This document shows positions 1 to 9,600 of a DNA stretch of 18,660 nucleotides, piece after piece. Source of the DNA: CAZOMR01 sp964580655 (GTDB lineage Bacteria; RBG-13-61-14; CAZOMR01); NCBI GenBank assembly GCA_964580655.1, contig CAZOMR010000030.1, positions 1-18,660 of the forward strand. Reading direction: 5' to 3'. Position numbers and translations under genes: made by a program. How positions within the stretch are numbered: position 1 is the stretch's first letter; each line of letters begins with the position of its first letter. The notes beneath the pieces are model-generated. The model was given only the letters and a program-made list of their open reading frames with translations. It was not told the DNA's origin and did not search any database.

Positions 1-90
1 ACAAGGTAAAAGAATAAAATAAAGGATAAAACAAGCTCAAGGCATAATATTTCTTGTGAAGGGTCTTGATTCAAGAGAAAGGGTAAGAGC

Positions 91-1680
91 ATGAATATGA
101 AGAGGCTGGTCTCGTTTGTAGTTGTTCTGCTCTCGGCTCTCTATTTTTCTGTGGCTGTGGCCGGGGATTCTATTCCGAGGACCATCAGGAATAAGGGGCT
201 GGCCCCTGGTTTGTCTCAAAGGATAGAGAGCTATGTAATTCTCAAGATGGAAAAAAAGCACTCTCCCGGGATCGCGCTCGGCATAGTGCAGGGAGACAGG
301 CTGGTGTATGCCGGGTATTTCGGCTATGCGGACATTGAGGATGGAAGGCCTGTTACCGGGGACACCATGTTTCGGATCGGCTCTATCTCCAAGACCTTTA
401 CCGCCATCGGCCTGATGCAAAACTGGGAGCAGGGAAAGTTCAAACTGGATGACGACATAAATCAGTATTTTCCCGAGCCCATGATCTTTCCGCCGGACCC
501 TGAGGGCAATCCTGTCACTTTTCGGCATCTCTTGACTCACACCTCTGGCGGTGGAGAGTTCCTGTCTTACAAACAGGCGATCATGCCGGGGTTCGGGGTG
601 ATGATGAAAGGAGACGACTACCCTGCCATTGCGGAGCTTCTCGAACTAGGCCTGCATACCCGAATTGAACCGGGGCTGAAGTGGGCTTACTGCAACTACG
701 GCTTTGCTTTCCTCGGATATGCGCTTGAAAACATTGCGGGCGAACCCTTTCACATATACCAGGAAAAACATGTGCTGGAGCCTCTGGGCATGCACAAGAC
801 AAGCTATCATCACAATGATGAGATTCTCGCAGACCTTTCTACCGGGTATAAATGGAGAGAAGGCAAATACATAAAGGACCAGCATAAGCCCGTTGCCGTC
901 ACACCTGCTGGCTCGATTTATACCAATGTGCCGGAGATGAGCGAGTATGTAATAGCAGTCCTCAATGGAGGAAAAAATAAGCATGGCTCTGTGCTCCAGC
1001 CTGCGACCCTGGCGATGATGTTCGAGACACAATACACCCTGGACGAGCGCCAGGCCGGTTGGGGCCTTGGGTTCTGTGTGCATTCAAAGGATGTCTGGGG
1101 CCACAGGGTGGTGGGCCATTCCGGTTCTGTCCCCTGGGGTCATACCTCTAATATGTTACTCTGTCCAGACGACCGATTGGGGGTTTATGTGTTCAGCAAT
1201 TCCGGGACATACGCTCCAAAAGACATCGGCTGGGGGATTTTGAAGATGATCCTGCATGGAGAGGATAAGCCTTCTCAGAAGATTACACCTGATCGGGATG
1301 TATGGCAGGACCTTGTCGGACTTTACGGTCCGGAGCACAGGGAATTCAAGACCAGCACAAGGCTCTACATGAGCGGCATCGGCGCATACAAGGTGGCGGT
1401 CATCGCGGATGAGCTGAAGCTGGTATATCTCTGGAAGGGAAAGAAGGAATCCAAAACCCTTTTACAGGTAAGCGAGGCTGACCCGTATTTCTATCGGATC
1501 ATGAACAAAGGTGCTGTTGAGCCCAACTACATCGCATTCAAGAGGGATGAATCAGGCAAAGCCGCATACATAATCCCAGGGGGCTTGAACGAATATAAAA
1601 GACTGCCTCCGATCCGGAGGATCAAGGTCATGCTCTTTGCGGTTCCTGGGCGGATTATAAGCAAGGTTAATCCTTTTTGA
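91..1680 (+). CDS. Secreted serine hydrolase, beta-lactamase class C / penicillin-binding-protein-like fold
   Basis: The protein has 529 residues. An N-terminal signal peptide (basic MNMKR, then a hydrophobic stretch, likely cleavage after AVA near residue 24) sends it to the periplasm or outside. All three motifs of the serine beta-lactamase/DD-peptidase fold are visible: S98-I-S-K101 (nucleophile tetrad), Y200-C-N202 (YxN) and H343-S-G345 (the KTG equivalent, as in esterase-like members). Proteins with HxG in the third motif are often esterases or peptidases rather than true beta-lactamases, so no antibiotic role is claimed. The region after about residue 400 matches the extra C-terminal part common in this family. 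A second ATG at base 97 is also possible; a purine-rich GAAAGGG (bases 77-83) precedes the first. A GH127-type gene follows after 43 bases on the same strand, suggesting joint expression. Its substrate is unknown. Confidence 0.88.
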   Translation: MNMKRLVSFVVVLLSALYFSVAVAGDSIPRTIRNKGLAPGLSQRIESYVILKMEKKHSPGIALGIVQGDRLVYAGYFGYADIEDGRPVTGDTMFRIGSISKTFTAIGLMQNWEQGKFKLDDDINQYFPEPMIFPPDPEGNPVTFRHLLTHTSGGGEFLSYKQAIMPGFGVMMKGDDYPAIAELLELGLHTRIEPGLKWAYCNYGFAFLGYALENIAGEPFHIYQEKHVLEPLGMHKTSYHHNDEILADLSTGYKWREGKYIKDQHKPVAVTPAGSIYTNVPEMSEYVIAVLNGGKNKHGSVLQPATLAMMFETQYTLDERQAGWGLGFCVHSKDVWGHRVVGHSGSVPWGHTSNMLLCPDDRLGVYVFSNSGTYAPKDIGWGILKMILHGEDKPSQKITPDRDVWQDLVGLYGPEHREFKTSTRLYMSGIGAYKVAVIADELKLVYLWKGKKESKTLLQVSEADPYFYRIMNKGAVEPNYIAFKRDESGKAAYIIPGGLNEYKRLPPIRRIKVMLFAVPGRIISKVNPF

Positions 1681-1723
1681 ATAAATGTTTTGATTTTAAC
1701 TTTTCAGAAGAGGGGAATGCTCA

Positions 1724-3742
1724 ATGATCAAGCTTGAAATTATTGCGGCTATTGCAGGCGTCCTTATTGCATCATCTAGCTTTGCAGAGATGATAGAGGA
1801 CAAGCAATTGGCTTCGCCCTGCATCAAAACAGCATCCTTGGCGCTCGGGAGTGTGGAAGTCAGGGATACCTTCTGGTCTAAGAGGCAGGAGACAAACCGG
1901 AGGGTGACCATCCCTTCACAGCTTGAGATATTCAATGAGATACATTGTCTTGATAATTTCCGTGTGGCCGCGGGCCTGAAGCAGGGCACGCATCACGGGT
2001 TCTTTTTTGCTGACTCCGATCTTTACAAATGGCTTGAGGGGGCCTCGTATTCCCTGGGAACTCATCCTGACCCGGAGTTGGAGGCAGGGGTTGACAAGGT
2101 TATCAGGCTGATCGCCGCGGCACAAGAGCCGGACGGGTATCTTAATACCTATTATACGGTCTTCTTCCATGAGAGGCGTTTTACTAACCTGCTTATGAAC
2201 CACGAGCTTTACTGCGCGGGGCACCTTATTGAGGCGGCCTGTGCGCACTATGATGCCACGGGCAAGAGAACTCTCCTGGATATTGCCATCAAGCTGGCTG
2301 ACTGCATAGTTGACAACTTTGGTCCAGGAAGGAATGAGGGTGTGCCCGGTCATGAGGAGATAGAGCTTGCGCTGATTCGGCTCTATCGGGTCACGGGTAA
2401 CAGGTCTTACCTTGAGCTCGCATCCTTTTTTATCCACCAGCGTGGGAGGGAAAAGAATTTTCCGCTCAAGCTGATAAAGGCTCTCAATGAGGATGCAAAG
2501 GAAGCGGGGATAGTGCGAAAGAAGCGAGCACCCTTTCTCTCCGATGAGAAAAAGTCATTCGGGGCAAGCGGGGTTGTTAGCACCTGGAATCCCGTCCTGC
2601 TTGGCAGGATTCTGGAGAGCTTTCTTTCCGGGACATACTTCCAGGCCAAAGAGCCGGTTGTTGATCAGCGGGAGGGTGTAGGCCACTCGGTCAGGGCAAT
2701 GTACCTCTATTCGGGCATGGCTGACCTTTACGCGGAGACCGGGGAGCAGGCGCTGATGGATGCCCTTGAGAGCATCTGGAAAAATGTTACCCAGCGCAGG
2801 ATGTATATCACGGGCGGGGTTGGCTCGGTTGCCCTCATTGAGGGTTTTGGGAGAGACTATGAGTTGCCCAACCGGTCATATACGGAATCCTGCGCCGCGA
2901 TAGGCATGGCCCTCTGGAACTGGCGCATGCTCCAGATCACAGGAGAAGCAGGATATGCGGAGGCCTTTGAACTGGTTCTTTACAATGGAATTCTTTCAGG
3001 CGTATCACTTGACGGCAAAAAATACTTCTACCAGAACCCGCTTATCTCTCATGGCAAAGATCAACGCAAGGAGTGGTATGCATGTGCCTGCTGTCCTCCC
3101 AACCTGGCTCGCTTTATCGCGTCGCTGGGTAAATACATCTACGGAATCTCCGATGACGGCATATGGGTCTATCAATATATCGGGAGCAAGGCGCGCTTTG
3201 ACATCAAGGGCAGGCAGGTAACCCTGATCCAGGAAAGCGGGTTCCCGTGGGAAGGGAATGTTTCCTTCTCTATTAAGACAAAAGAGCCTGTGAGATTCAA
3301 CTTATATTTCAGGATTCCTCAATTATGTGTCTCCACAGAGGTTTCAATAAACGGCATCCCTCAAAACATGGAGCATAGACCTGGAACTTTCCAGAAAATA
3401 GAGCGGGAATGGAAAAACCATGACAAAATGGAAATCCACCTTGAGACAGTCAGTGAACTTATAGCATCTCCCCCCGAGGTCAGGGCAAACAGGGGCCGCG
3501 TAGCCATCATGCACTGGCCCCTGGTCTATTGCCTTGAGGACAAGGACAACCCCGATATAGACATCCACAAGGCCCGCATAACGGAAAACACGCAGTTGCA
3601 GACTATACATACTGAACAGCTTGGCGGATTGAACCTGATAAAGGGAAAAATGAAAAGCGGCGAAGAATTCACCGCGATTCCATATTATGCCTGGGCCAAT
3701 CGCGGGCCATCTAACATGCAGGTATGGAGCCTGGTGGAATAA
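1724..3742 (+). CDS. Secreted GH127-type beta-L-arabinofuranosidase (DUF1680 family)
   Basis: The protein has 672 residues, close to the usual 620-680 for this family. It starts with a signal peptide (likely cut after SSSFA, about residue 21). The first half is an (alpha/alpha)6-barrel with the family pattern around YTESC and the second half is beta-sandwich-like. The Zn-cysteine catalytic set known from Bifidobacterium HypBA1 is visible: E388 and C390 in TESCAA, and C456-C457 in CACCPPN. One of the paired cysteines acts as nucleophile and the others with the glutamate bind zinc. The known family reaction is release of beta-L-arabinofuranose from plant glycans or hydroxyproline-linked arabinans. 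Exact substrate is inferred only; related families such as GH146 share these residues. A good Shine-Dalgarno (AAGAGGGG, bases 1708-1715) supports the start. It probably shares a transcript with the serine hydrolase upstream. Confidence 0.9.
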   Translation: MIKLEIIAAIAGVLIASSSFAEMIEDKQLASPCIKTASLALGSVEVRDTFWSKRQETNRRVTIPSQLEIFNEIHCLDNFRVAAGLKQGTHHGFFFADSDLYKWLEGASYSLGTHPDPELEAGVDKVIRLIAAAQEPDGYLNTYYTVFFHERRFTNLLMNHELYCAGHLIEAACAHYDATGKRTLLDIAIKLADCIVDNFGPGRNEGVPGHEEIELALIRLYRVTGNRSYLELASFFIHQRGREKNFPLKLIKALNEDAKEAGIVRKKRAPFLSDEKKSFGASGVVSTWNPVLLGRILESFLSGTYFQAKEPVVDQREGVGHSVRAMYLYSGMADLYAETGEQALMDALESIWKNVTQRRMYITGGVGSVALIEGFGRDYELPNRSYTESCAAIGMALWNWRMLQITGEAGYAEAFELVLYNGILSGVSLDGKKYFYQNPLISHGKDQRKEWYACACCPPNLARFIASLGKYIYGISDDGIWVYQYIGSKARFDIKGRQVTLIQESGFPWEGNVSFSIKTKEPVRFNLYFRIPQLCVSTEVSINGIPQNMEHRPGTFQKIEREWKNHDKMEIHLETVSELIASPPEVRANRGRVAIMHWPLVYCLEDKDNPDIDIHKARITENTQLQTIHTEQLGGLNLIKGKMKSGEEFTAIPYYAWANRGPSNMQVWSLVE

Positions 3743-3844
3743 AAATTCACATCAAAGCTATTAGCCTCAGTATTTATTTCACCTTGACTATAGCCACCTC
3801 CTGCAATTTTATCAAGGAAAAAAGACGATCAGGATACAGGGGAT

Positions 3845-3872
3845 TTGACAAATCCCGGACGAGCACTAGAAT
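3845..3872 (+). promoter_or_regulatory. Sigma70-like promoter upstream of the cyclophilin-to-addA run
   Basis: A perfect -35 box TTGACA (3845-3850) is followed by a 16-base spacer and TAGAAT (3867-3872; five of six match the consensus). Transcription would begin near 3879. This would leave almost no leader before the TTG at 3882, and about 18 bases before the ATG at 3897. A weaker candidate, TTGACT (3784-3789) with TTTTAT (3807-3812) and a 17-base spacer, lies upstream. The rest of the 139-base gap after the GH127-type gene shows nothing else that I recognise. Confidence 0.5.
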
Positions 3873-3881
3873 AAACTAGTT

Positions 3882-4766
3882 TTGAAGAAAAAGGGAATGG
3901 TGCCGCGTTTCATTCCGGCCCGGATGTGGGCTTTCATTGTCATCTCCCTCCTGCTTCTTGTGGTCGGATGCGAGAAGAGGGAATGGGATAAAGCGCGCGA
4001 GCAGAACACCATTTCTTCGTATCAGGCATATCTTGAGAAATACCCTGATGGAGAGCACAAGGAGCGGGCACATGACCTGATAGTTAAATTAGCCCTCAGC
4101 AATGCCAGGACGAAAAATACCGTATCAGCCTATGAGGAGTTCTTGGAGCGGTATCCCGATGCCAAAAGGCAAAGGCGACAGGCTATTCTCCATTTGAAAA
4201 ACCTTGTTGATCTTGAAGTAAGCCGCCTTACACCCGGGCAGATCGAGAAAAAGCAGGCCGTTATCGAGACGGAATTCGGCACAATCAGGTTTCGATTCTT
4301 TCCCGATGTGGCGCCCAACCATTGTCGCAACTTCATCAAGCTCGCACGCACTCATTTTTACGATGGCTTGACATTTCACCAGATCATCCCGGATATGGAA
4401 GACGCAGAAACAGGAAGCCAGACATCAATATACTGGCCAAATGGCTTGATCCGCGGAGGAGCTCCGGGGGGGAGTCTTCAAGGAGGCCCGGGATATACGA
4501 TCAGTCAGGAGTTCAACGACCGGCCTCATATCAAGGGCACCGTGGCCATGTACCGCGACAAACACCCGAACAGCGCGGGCAGTCAGTTTTATATCTGCTT
4601 GAAACCACTCCCGGGACTGGACGGCAAGTATACCGTGTTCGGCCAGGTGACCGATGGCATGGATGTCCTGGAGGCGATTGCGAAAGTGCCCACCTCCGGC
4701 CCGCCCATGTATCGGCCCCGGGAAAAGGTGATAATCAAACGGGTGTATATCCGGGATCAAGAATGA
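3882..4766 (+). CDS. Lipoprotein with TPR-like repeats and a cyclophilin-type peptidyl-prolyl isomerase domain
   Basis: The protein has 294 residues from the TTG at 3882; an ATG at 3897 is an alternative start, and neither has a well-spaced Shine-Dalgarno. A hydrophobic segment ends in VVGC, a lipobox at about residue 30, so it is probably a lipid-anchored envelope protein. Two similar helical repeats follow (SYQAYLEKYPDGE and AYEEFLERYPDAK), of the TPR/Sel1-like kind found in tetratricopeptide lipoproteins. From about residue 127 to the end lies the cyclophilin domain (ETEFGTIRFRFFPDVAPNH, then GGPGYTISQEF, GSQFYICL and LDGKYTVFG). The catalytic arginine of the usual FHR motif is glutamine here (FHQ, Q167), and the loop after it is changed, so isomerase activity may be weak. 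The gene overlaps the following permease by four bases (ATGA), which points to translational coupling. Confidence 0.85.
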   Translation: MKKKGMVPRFIPARMWAFIVISLLLLVVGCEKREWDKAREQNTISSYQAYLEKYPDGEHKERAHDLIVKLALSNARTKNTVSAYEEFLERYPDAKRQRRQAILHLKNLVDLEVSRLTPGQIEKKQAVIETEFGTIRFRFFPDVAPNHCRNFIKLARTHFYDGLTFHQIIPDMEDAETGSQTSIYWPNGLIRGGAPGGSLQGGPGYTISQEFNDRPHIKGTVAMYRDKHPNSAGSQFYICLKPLPGLDGKYTVFGQVTDGMDVLEAIAKVPTSGPPMYRPREKVIIKRVYIRDQE

Positions 4767-6001
4767 TCCGCCTTTTTCGAGCCCCGATCCTTTTCATTAA
4801 TGTATCCACGGCTCTGGACTCACTCGTGGCGCATTCCCTCCGCTCCTGCCTCACCACCCTCGGGATCGTAATAGGCGTGGCCGCGGTTATCCTGGTCATG
4901 GCCGTGGGAGAGGGTAGCAGGCGCGAGGTCCTCTCACAGATTCAGGCACTCGGCTCTAACCTCCTGGTAGTTCGTCCGGGTCCGGCACACGCCGCAGGCA
5001 CGGAAGTCTTTCGCACAGACACCTTGAAACTGGCTGATGCAGAGGCGATCGCACGCGAATTCTCACAGGTTCAAGGGGTCTCTCCCGAAGTAATAGGCTC
5101 TGGCCGCGTCCGTTTTAGAGATAGAATCCTCAGTGTGGTAATACTCGGCACCAGCGAGGAGTTCCCGCTCATACGGAACTTCCGCCTCGCTCAAGGACGA
5201 TTCTTTTACCCCGCAGAGAACCAGGCCAGGCGAAAGGTCTGCGTGATAGGAAGCCAGGTCAGGGAAAAATTATTCCGCGGGTCCATGCCCGAACACTCCT
5301 GGATAGAGCTCAACGGAGTCCGCTATCTTGTGCTTGGCGCATTTGAATCCAAGGGCGACTGGGGCTGGTTTCATCCCGATGAGATGGTGGTGGTTCCTCT
5401 GCTCACGGCCCAGACCCGCGTGCTCGGCATTAACCACCTTCACAGTATCGTGATCCGGTACGCGGAATCCGCCAAGGTCAAGGCCTTGAGAAAGAACATA
5501 ACCCGACTGCTCCGTCGCAGGCACCGCCTCAGCCAGAACCTGCCAGAAGACGAGCTGGATTTCCACATCCTCAGTCAAAAAGAGATACTGGAGGCCTTCA
5601 TCAAGGTATCCAGAACCTTCAACGCCCTGCTCATCAGCATAGCCTGCACAGCACTGTTGGTAGGAGGGATCGGGATTATGAACATCATGCTTGTCAGCGT
5701 GGCGGAGCGCGTGCCAGAGATAGGCATCCGCAAGGCCGTGGGTGCGAGACGCCTTGACATCCTTGCTCAGTTCCTTACCGAGGCCGTGATTCTAAGCATG
5801 TTCGGCGCTGGCCTGGGGGTTGCCGTAGGATTCCTCGCAGGAGCATGGGTCTCAAGTATCAGTGAATTTACAGCCGTGGTCCGCCCCGAGGCCGTGGCCC
5901 TGGCAGTGGGCTTCGGCCTGATAGTGGGCCTGGTATTCGGGATATACCCGGCATGGCGCGCATCGCGACTTGATCCAATAGAAGCACTCCGCAGGGAATG
6001 A
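4763..6001 (+). CDS. MacB/FtsX-type ABC transporter permease
   Basis: Translation from the ATG at 4763, overlapping the preceding stop codon, gives 412 residues. The open frame extends further upstream to 4322, but that part lies inside the cyclophilin gene and reads as low-complexity non-protein sequence, so 4763 is the start. The domain order is typical of MacB-like permeases: a first membrane helix (about residues 25-50, LGIVIGVAAVILVMAVGEG), a periplasmic MacB_PCD region, then the FtsX domain with three helices near the end. The conserved SVAERVPEIGIRKAVGARR and PAWRASRLDPIEALRRE sequences are present. Such permeases work with an ATPase (MacB/LolD type) and often a membrane fusion protein. 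Neither is encoded in this window, so the ATPase must come from elsewhere. Substrate unknown. The coupling to an envelope lipoprotein suggests a cell-envelope export or remodelling role (inference). Confidence 0.88.
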   Translation: MIRLFRAPILFINVSTALDSLVAHSLRSCLTTLGIVIGVAAVILVMAVGEGSRREVLSQIQALGSNLLVVRPGPAHAAGTEVFRTDTLKLADAEAIAREFSQVQGVSPEVIGSGRVRFRDRILSVVILGTSEEFPLIRNFRLAQGRFFYPAENQARRKVCVIGSQVREKLFRGSMPEHSWIELNGVRYLVLGAFESKGDWGWFHPDEMVVVPLLTAQTRVLGINHLHSIVIRYAESAKVKALRKNITRLLRRRHRLSQNLPEDELDFHILSQKEILEAFIKVSRTFNALLISIACTALLVGGIGIMNIMLVSVAERVPEIGIRKAVGARRLDILAQFLTEAVILSMFGAGLGVAVGFLAGAWVSSISEFTAVVRPEAVALAVGFGLIVGLVFGIYPAWRASRLDPIEALRRE

Positions 6002-6026
6002 GATAGGGCAAAGGAGGATACATGAC

Positions 6027-6563
6027 ATGGAGATCAAGATAAATGATTCCCTGGTTCGGCTCAAACAGGGGGACATCACGGAGGAATCGGGAGATGCCAT
6101 TGTGAATGCGGCCAATACCAGCCTGCTTGGAGGAGGCGGCGTGGACGGCGCTATTCACCGGGCTGGTGGGCCGGGTATACTGGAGCAATGCCGCAAGCTG
6201 GGCGGATGCAGGCCCGGGGACGCCAAGATCACCACAGGTGGGATGATGCCTGCAAAGCATGTCATCCACACTGTGGGCCCGATCTGGCATGGAGGAAAAA
6301 GCCGCGAGCCGGAGACACTTGCAAGCGCCTATCGCCGCAGTCTGGAGGTTGCAAGCGAGAACTCATGTCGCAGTGTGGCTTTCCCGTCCATCTCCACCGG
6401 AGCTTACGGCTATCCGATAGAAAAGGCCGCGAATATAGCACTCAGCACCGTGATCGGCTATCTCAAGGAACATCCCGAAATAGCGGAAGTAACCTTTGTT
6501 CTCTTTTCCAGCCGCGACTACGACATCTACTCCAATGCCCTGAAAAAAATCGCGGGCTCCTGA
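6027..6563 (+). CDS. Macro-domain protein (MacroD-type, O-acetyl-ADP-ribose deacetylase-like)
   Basis: The protein has 178 residues, all one macro domain. It shows the MacroD-class signature: GDITEESGDAIVNAANTSL followed by LGGGGVDGAIHRAGG, then TGGMMPAKHVIHTVGP and FPSISTGAYGYP. Members of this class (bacterial YmdB, human MacroD1) hydrolyse O-acetyl-ADP-ribose or remove mono-ADP-ribose from acidic residues. No membrane segment or signal is seen, so it should be cytoplasmic. An ideal Shine-Dalgarno AAGGAGG (6011-6017) sits nine bases before the ATG; an earlier ATG at 6022 reaches a stop at once and is not used. It follows the permease by 25 bases and precedes addB by 46. Whether it works with AddAB or simply shares the operon cannot be told from sequence. 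Confidence 0.93.
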   Translation: MEIKINDSLVRLKQGDITEESGDAIVNAANTSLLGGGGVDGAIHRAGGPGILEQCRKLGGCRPGDAKITTGGMMPAKHVIHTVGPIWHGGKSREPETLASAYRRSLEVASENSCRSVAFPSISTGAYGYPIEKAANIALSTVIGYLKEHPEIAEVTFVLFSSRDYDIYSNALKKIAGS

Positions 6564-6609
6564 AAAAAGCTGACCGGATCTGTCAGGGAATTGATGTAGA
6601 ATAATAAAC

Positions 6610-9600
6610 ATGGAACTTGACCACCGGCTTATTATCAGTCCACACTGGTCCGACCTGGAGTCAGCCCTGACCGAGGAGGTAGCGGGTCTGAAGGCTCTAT
6701 CCGCGCTCCAGCCGGTTTATATCCTTGTCGGCTCCAATCTGCTTTATCTCTATCTTTCACGGGTCCTGGCGCAAAGGTCCAAAGAGTCCGGCCTGAATTT
6801 GAGGTTCATCACTTTTCTTGATCTGGCAGGGAAACTAAGCCGCGGCACTGATGATTCCCAATCCGGGCCTGAGCTTCCGCACCTTGGCCGTGAACTGCTC
6901 ATGCGGGAACTTGCGCTCGGCCTGGATGATGATGATTATTTTCATCCGGTTGCCCGGACGCGAGGTTTTCAGCAGGCCGCTCTTGGGGCATACAGGGACA
7001 TCAAGGACAGCCGGATCCAGGTCGCGCTTGCGCATTCAGGGCTTTTACAGGCCGCGGACTGGCAAGAGGAAGGATCAAGGAGAAAGCTCAAGGATTTCTT
7101 CCGCCTATTCACTCGCTTTGAAGAGAGGCGGGCCGGATTCACGCTTGACCATGATCGCTTTGAGCGGGCCATCAATATGGCGCATCGGTTCCGTGAATTC
7201 TTCAGCACAGACCGGGTCCTCACTTACGGGTTCTATGATTTCACAGCGGCCCAGTGGAGCCTGCTTGAGGCCCTGGCGCAATACATCTCCATCATCGCGT
7301 TCATGCCTTTTCAAGCCGACTCGGACATATTCGCGTTCTCCGAAAAAACCCTGCAAAGATATGAAAAGCTCGGCTTCCGCCTTGAGCAAAGGCTCTCTTT
7401 CGGGTACAAGGCATCAAACCTTGATACCCTGAAAGAGTATTTCGGCAAGGGGCAAGCGCAAGCCGGCCATGAGAAGCCGGACAGCTCCTTCAAGGCCATT
7501 GCCGCGCCAGGCGAGGACCGGGAGGTCAAGGCGATTGCCAGGGAGATATTGCACCTGGTAAAAGAGCACGGCATAAGGCTTCACGAGATCGGGATCATCC
7601 TCAGGAACAAAAATGTTTACAAGCCTTTGTTCGAGGAAATCTTCGAGGCATACAATATTCCGCTTTTCATCCAGGGCGGAAAACCTCTCGCGGATACACC
7701 TTCAGCCCGGGCATTGATGCTTTTCTTGAACCTGGCCGGGTCAGAGTTTACGCGAACCGAGGTGATGGAATTTCTCTCCTCGGGAAAATGGAACATCAAG
7801 AATTTTTTCCCGGACCCCGAGGCAGGCCTGCCGTTTCGCTTTGATCTACTCTCCCGCGAGGCCCGGGTGGTCCAGGGAAAGGAGAAATGGCTTAAGAAGC
7901 TCTCCGAGCTTGGTGAGCAGGCGAGGCATGAGATCGAAAAGAACAAGGATTCCGAGGCCGAGCATGACGAAGAACTGCTTGAAAAAGATCAAGATATAAA
8001 GAATCTCCTTGGATTCCTTCGTGAATTTTTCTCTGACCTTGAGAGCCTAGAGGGGCAGACAACCTGGAAAGCCATGTCCGGAAAAGCCCTTGAACTTGCG
8101 AGAAACTATCTTGATCTGGATGAAGAAGAACTGAAGATATTTGATGACATTCTGGTCGCGCTCGGAGACCTGGATAAAATTGATAAAGATGTAGAGATTG
8201 ACCTGTTTAGAGAAATGCTTGAATCAGCACTAAAGAAGACTCCGGCCAAACAGGCAACTCGCTTCCAGGAAGGCTGTGTTTGCTTGAGCGAACTAATGAT
8301 TGCTCGCGGGGTCAGATTCAGGGTTCTTTTTATTCCCGGCCTGGTGGAAAAATCCTTTCCTCTATATGTCCGCGAGGACCCGATTATCCTTGACGAGGAG
8401 CGGAAGCTCATAAACGATAAAATTGAAAAAAAGGGCGCGTTCCTGCCGCTCAAAAGCGAGCAGATATTAGAGGAGCCTCTCTTGTTTTACCTCGCCATGA
8501 ACCAGGCCGAGGAGAGATTGCTCCTGACCTGGCCGCGGCTGGACCCTGAGAAGAACCGTGAGCGTGTGCCGAGCTTCTTTCTTCTACGGGCACTGGAGAT
8601 TCTGTCCGGCAGGAGACTGAGGTTTGAAGACCTGAAGAAACAATCTGCATGGGTCAAGTGGCTTGGCCTTTCACAGATTGCGGCCGAGCATGAAGATGAG
8701 TGCCTGGATACAAGTGACCGGGACCTTTACCGCACCCTGAAGGCCGGAGACCGGTCCGAGCCAGCTATTGGCACATACCTCGGCGAGGTCAACCGCTTTC
8801 TCAAGCGCGGAGCATCATCCATGGATTCCCGGCTGAGAGTCCCGCAACTTACAAAATACGACGGGTATGTTTTATCCGAAAAAACCCGGGTTCATCTTGA
8901 AGAAGAATATCAAAGGGTTTGCATGAGTGTTTCCCCATCACATCTTGAAAAATGGGCTGAGTGTCCGTTCAGATATTTTCTTGAGCATGTTATCCGTCTC
9001 CGCATCCGGGAGGACCCGGAGGCTATCTGGGAGATCAGCCCGCAGGACCGTGGAACATTTATGCACAAGACGCTTGAGAACTTTTTCAAGAAGCTGAAGG
9101 CCCAGGGCCGACTCCCGCTCACAAAGGCTGATCCTGAAAAGCTTTGCACAGAGCTTGAGGGCGAGGTCATCGAGCTATCAAGAGAATACGAGAGACAGGG
9201 CCTCGTAGGCTATCCGGTGATCTGGGGACTTGATCGCGAGGACATCGTGGAGGAGTTGAGCGAGGTAATCCGTACAGAGATCAGCTCCAACGAGGTTCTG
9301 CTCCCGGAAGAGTTCGAAAAGAGGTTCAAGGTTGACTTTCCGCTGGAAGACGGCCAGAAGGTAACCCTGAGTGGCAAGATGGACCGGCTCGACCAGGGCA
9401 AAGGCATGGTCAGGGTTATTGACTATAAATCCGGGAAGCCGGATGGTTTCAAGGAAGACAGTTTCTTTCGCAATAACACGCTAGCACCGCAACTCCCTGT
9501 TTATCTATACGCCGCGCTCAAGCTTGAGAATATCGAGGACCCAGAAGGTTCGCGGGCTGAATACCTTTTCATCTCGCAGAAGGGAAAATTCAAGCGTATC

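Noticed and set aside
91..1680. Antibiotic-resistance beta-lactamase
   Set aside because: The third motif is HSG rather than KTG, the protein has an extra C-terminal part and it sits with carbohydrate genes, so a resistance role is not supported.
4322..4762. N-terminal extension of the permease frame
   Set aside because: It lies wholly inside the cyclophilin gene, reads as arginine-, proline- and glycine-rich sequence and shows no domain. The ATG at 4763 starts the recognisable permease.
6188..6604. Second plus-strand frame over the macro-domain gene
   Set aside because: It overlaps the macro-domain gene in another frame, with no recognisable domain and no ribosome binding site.
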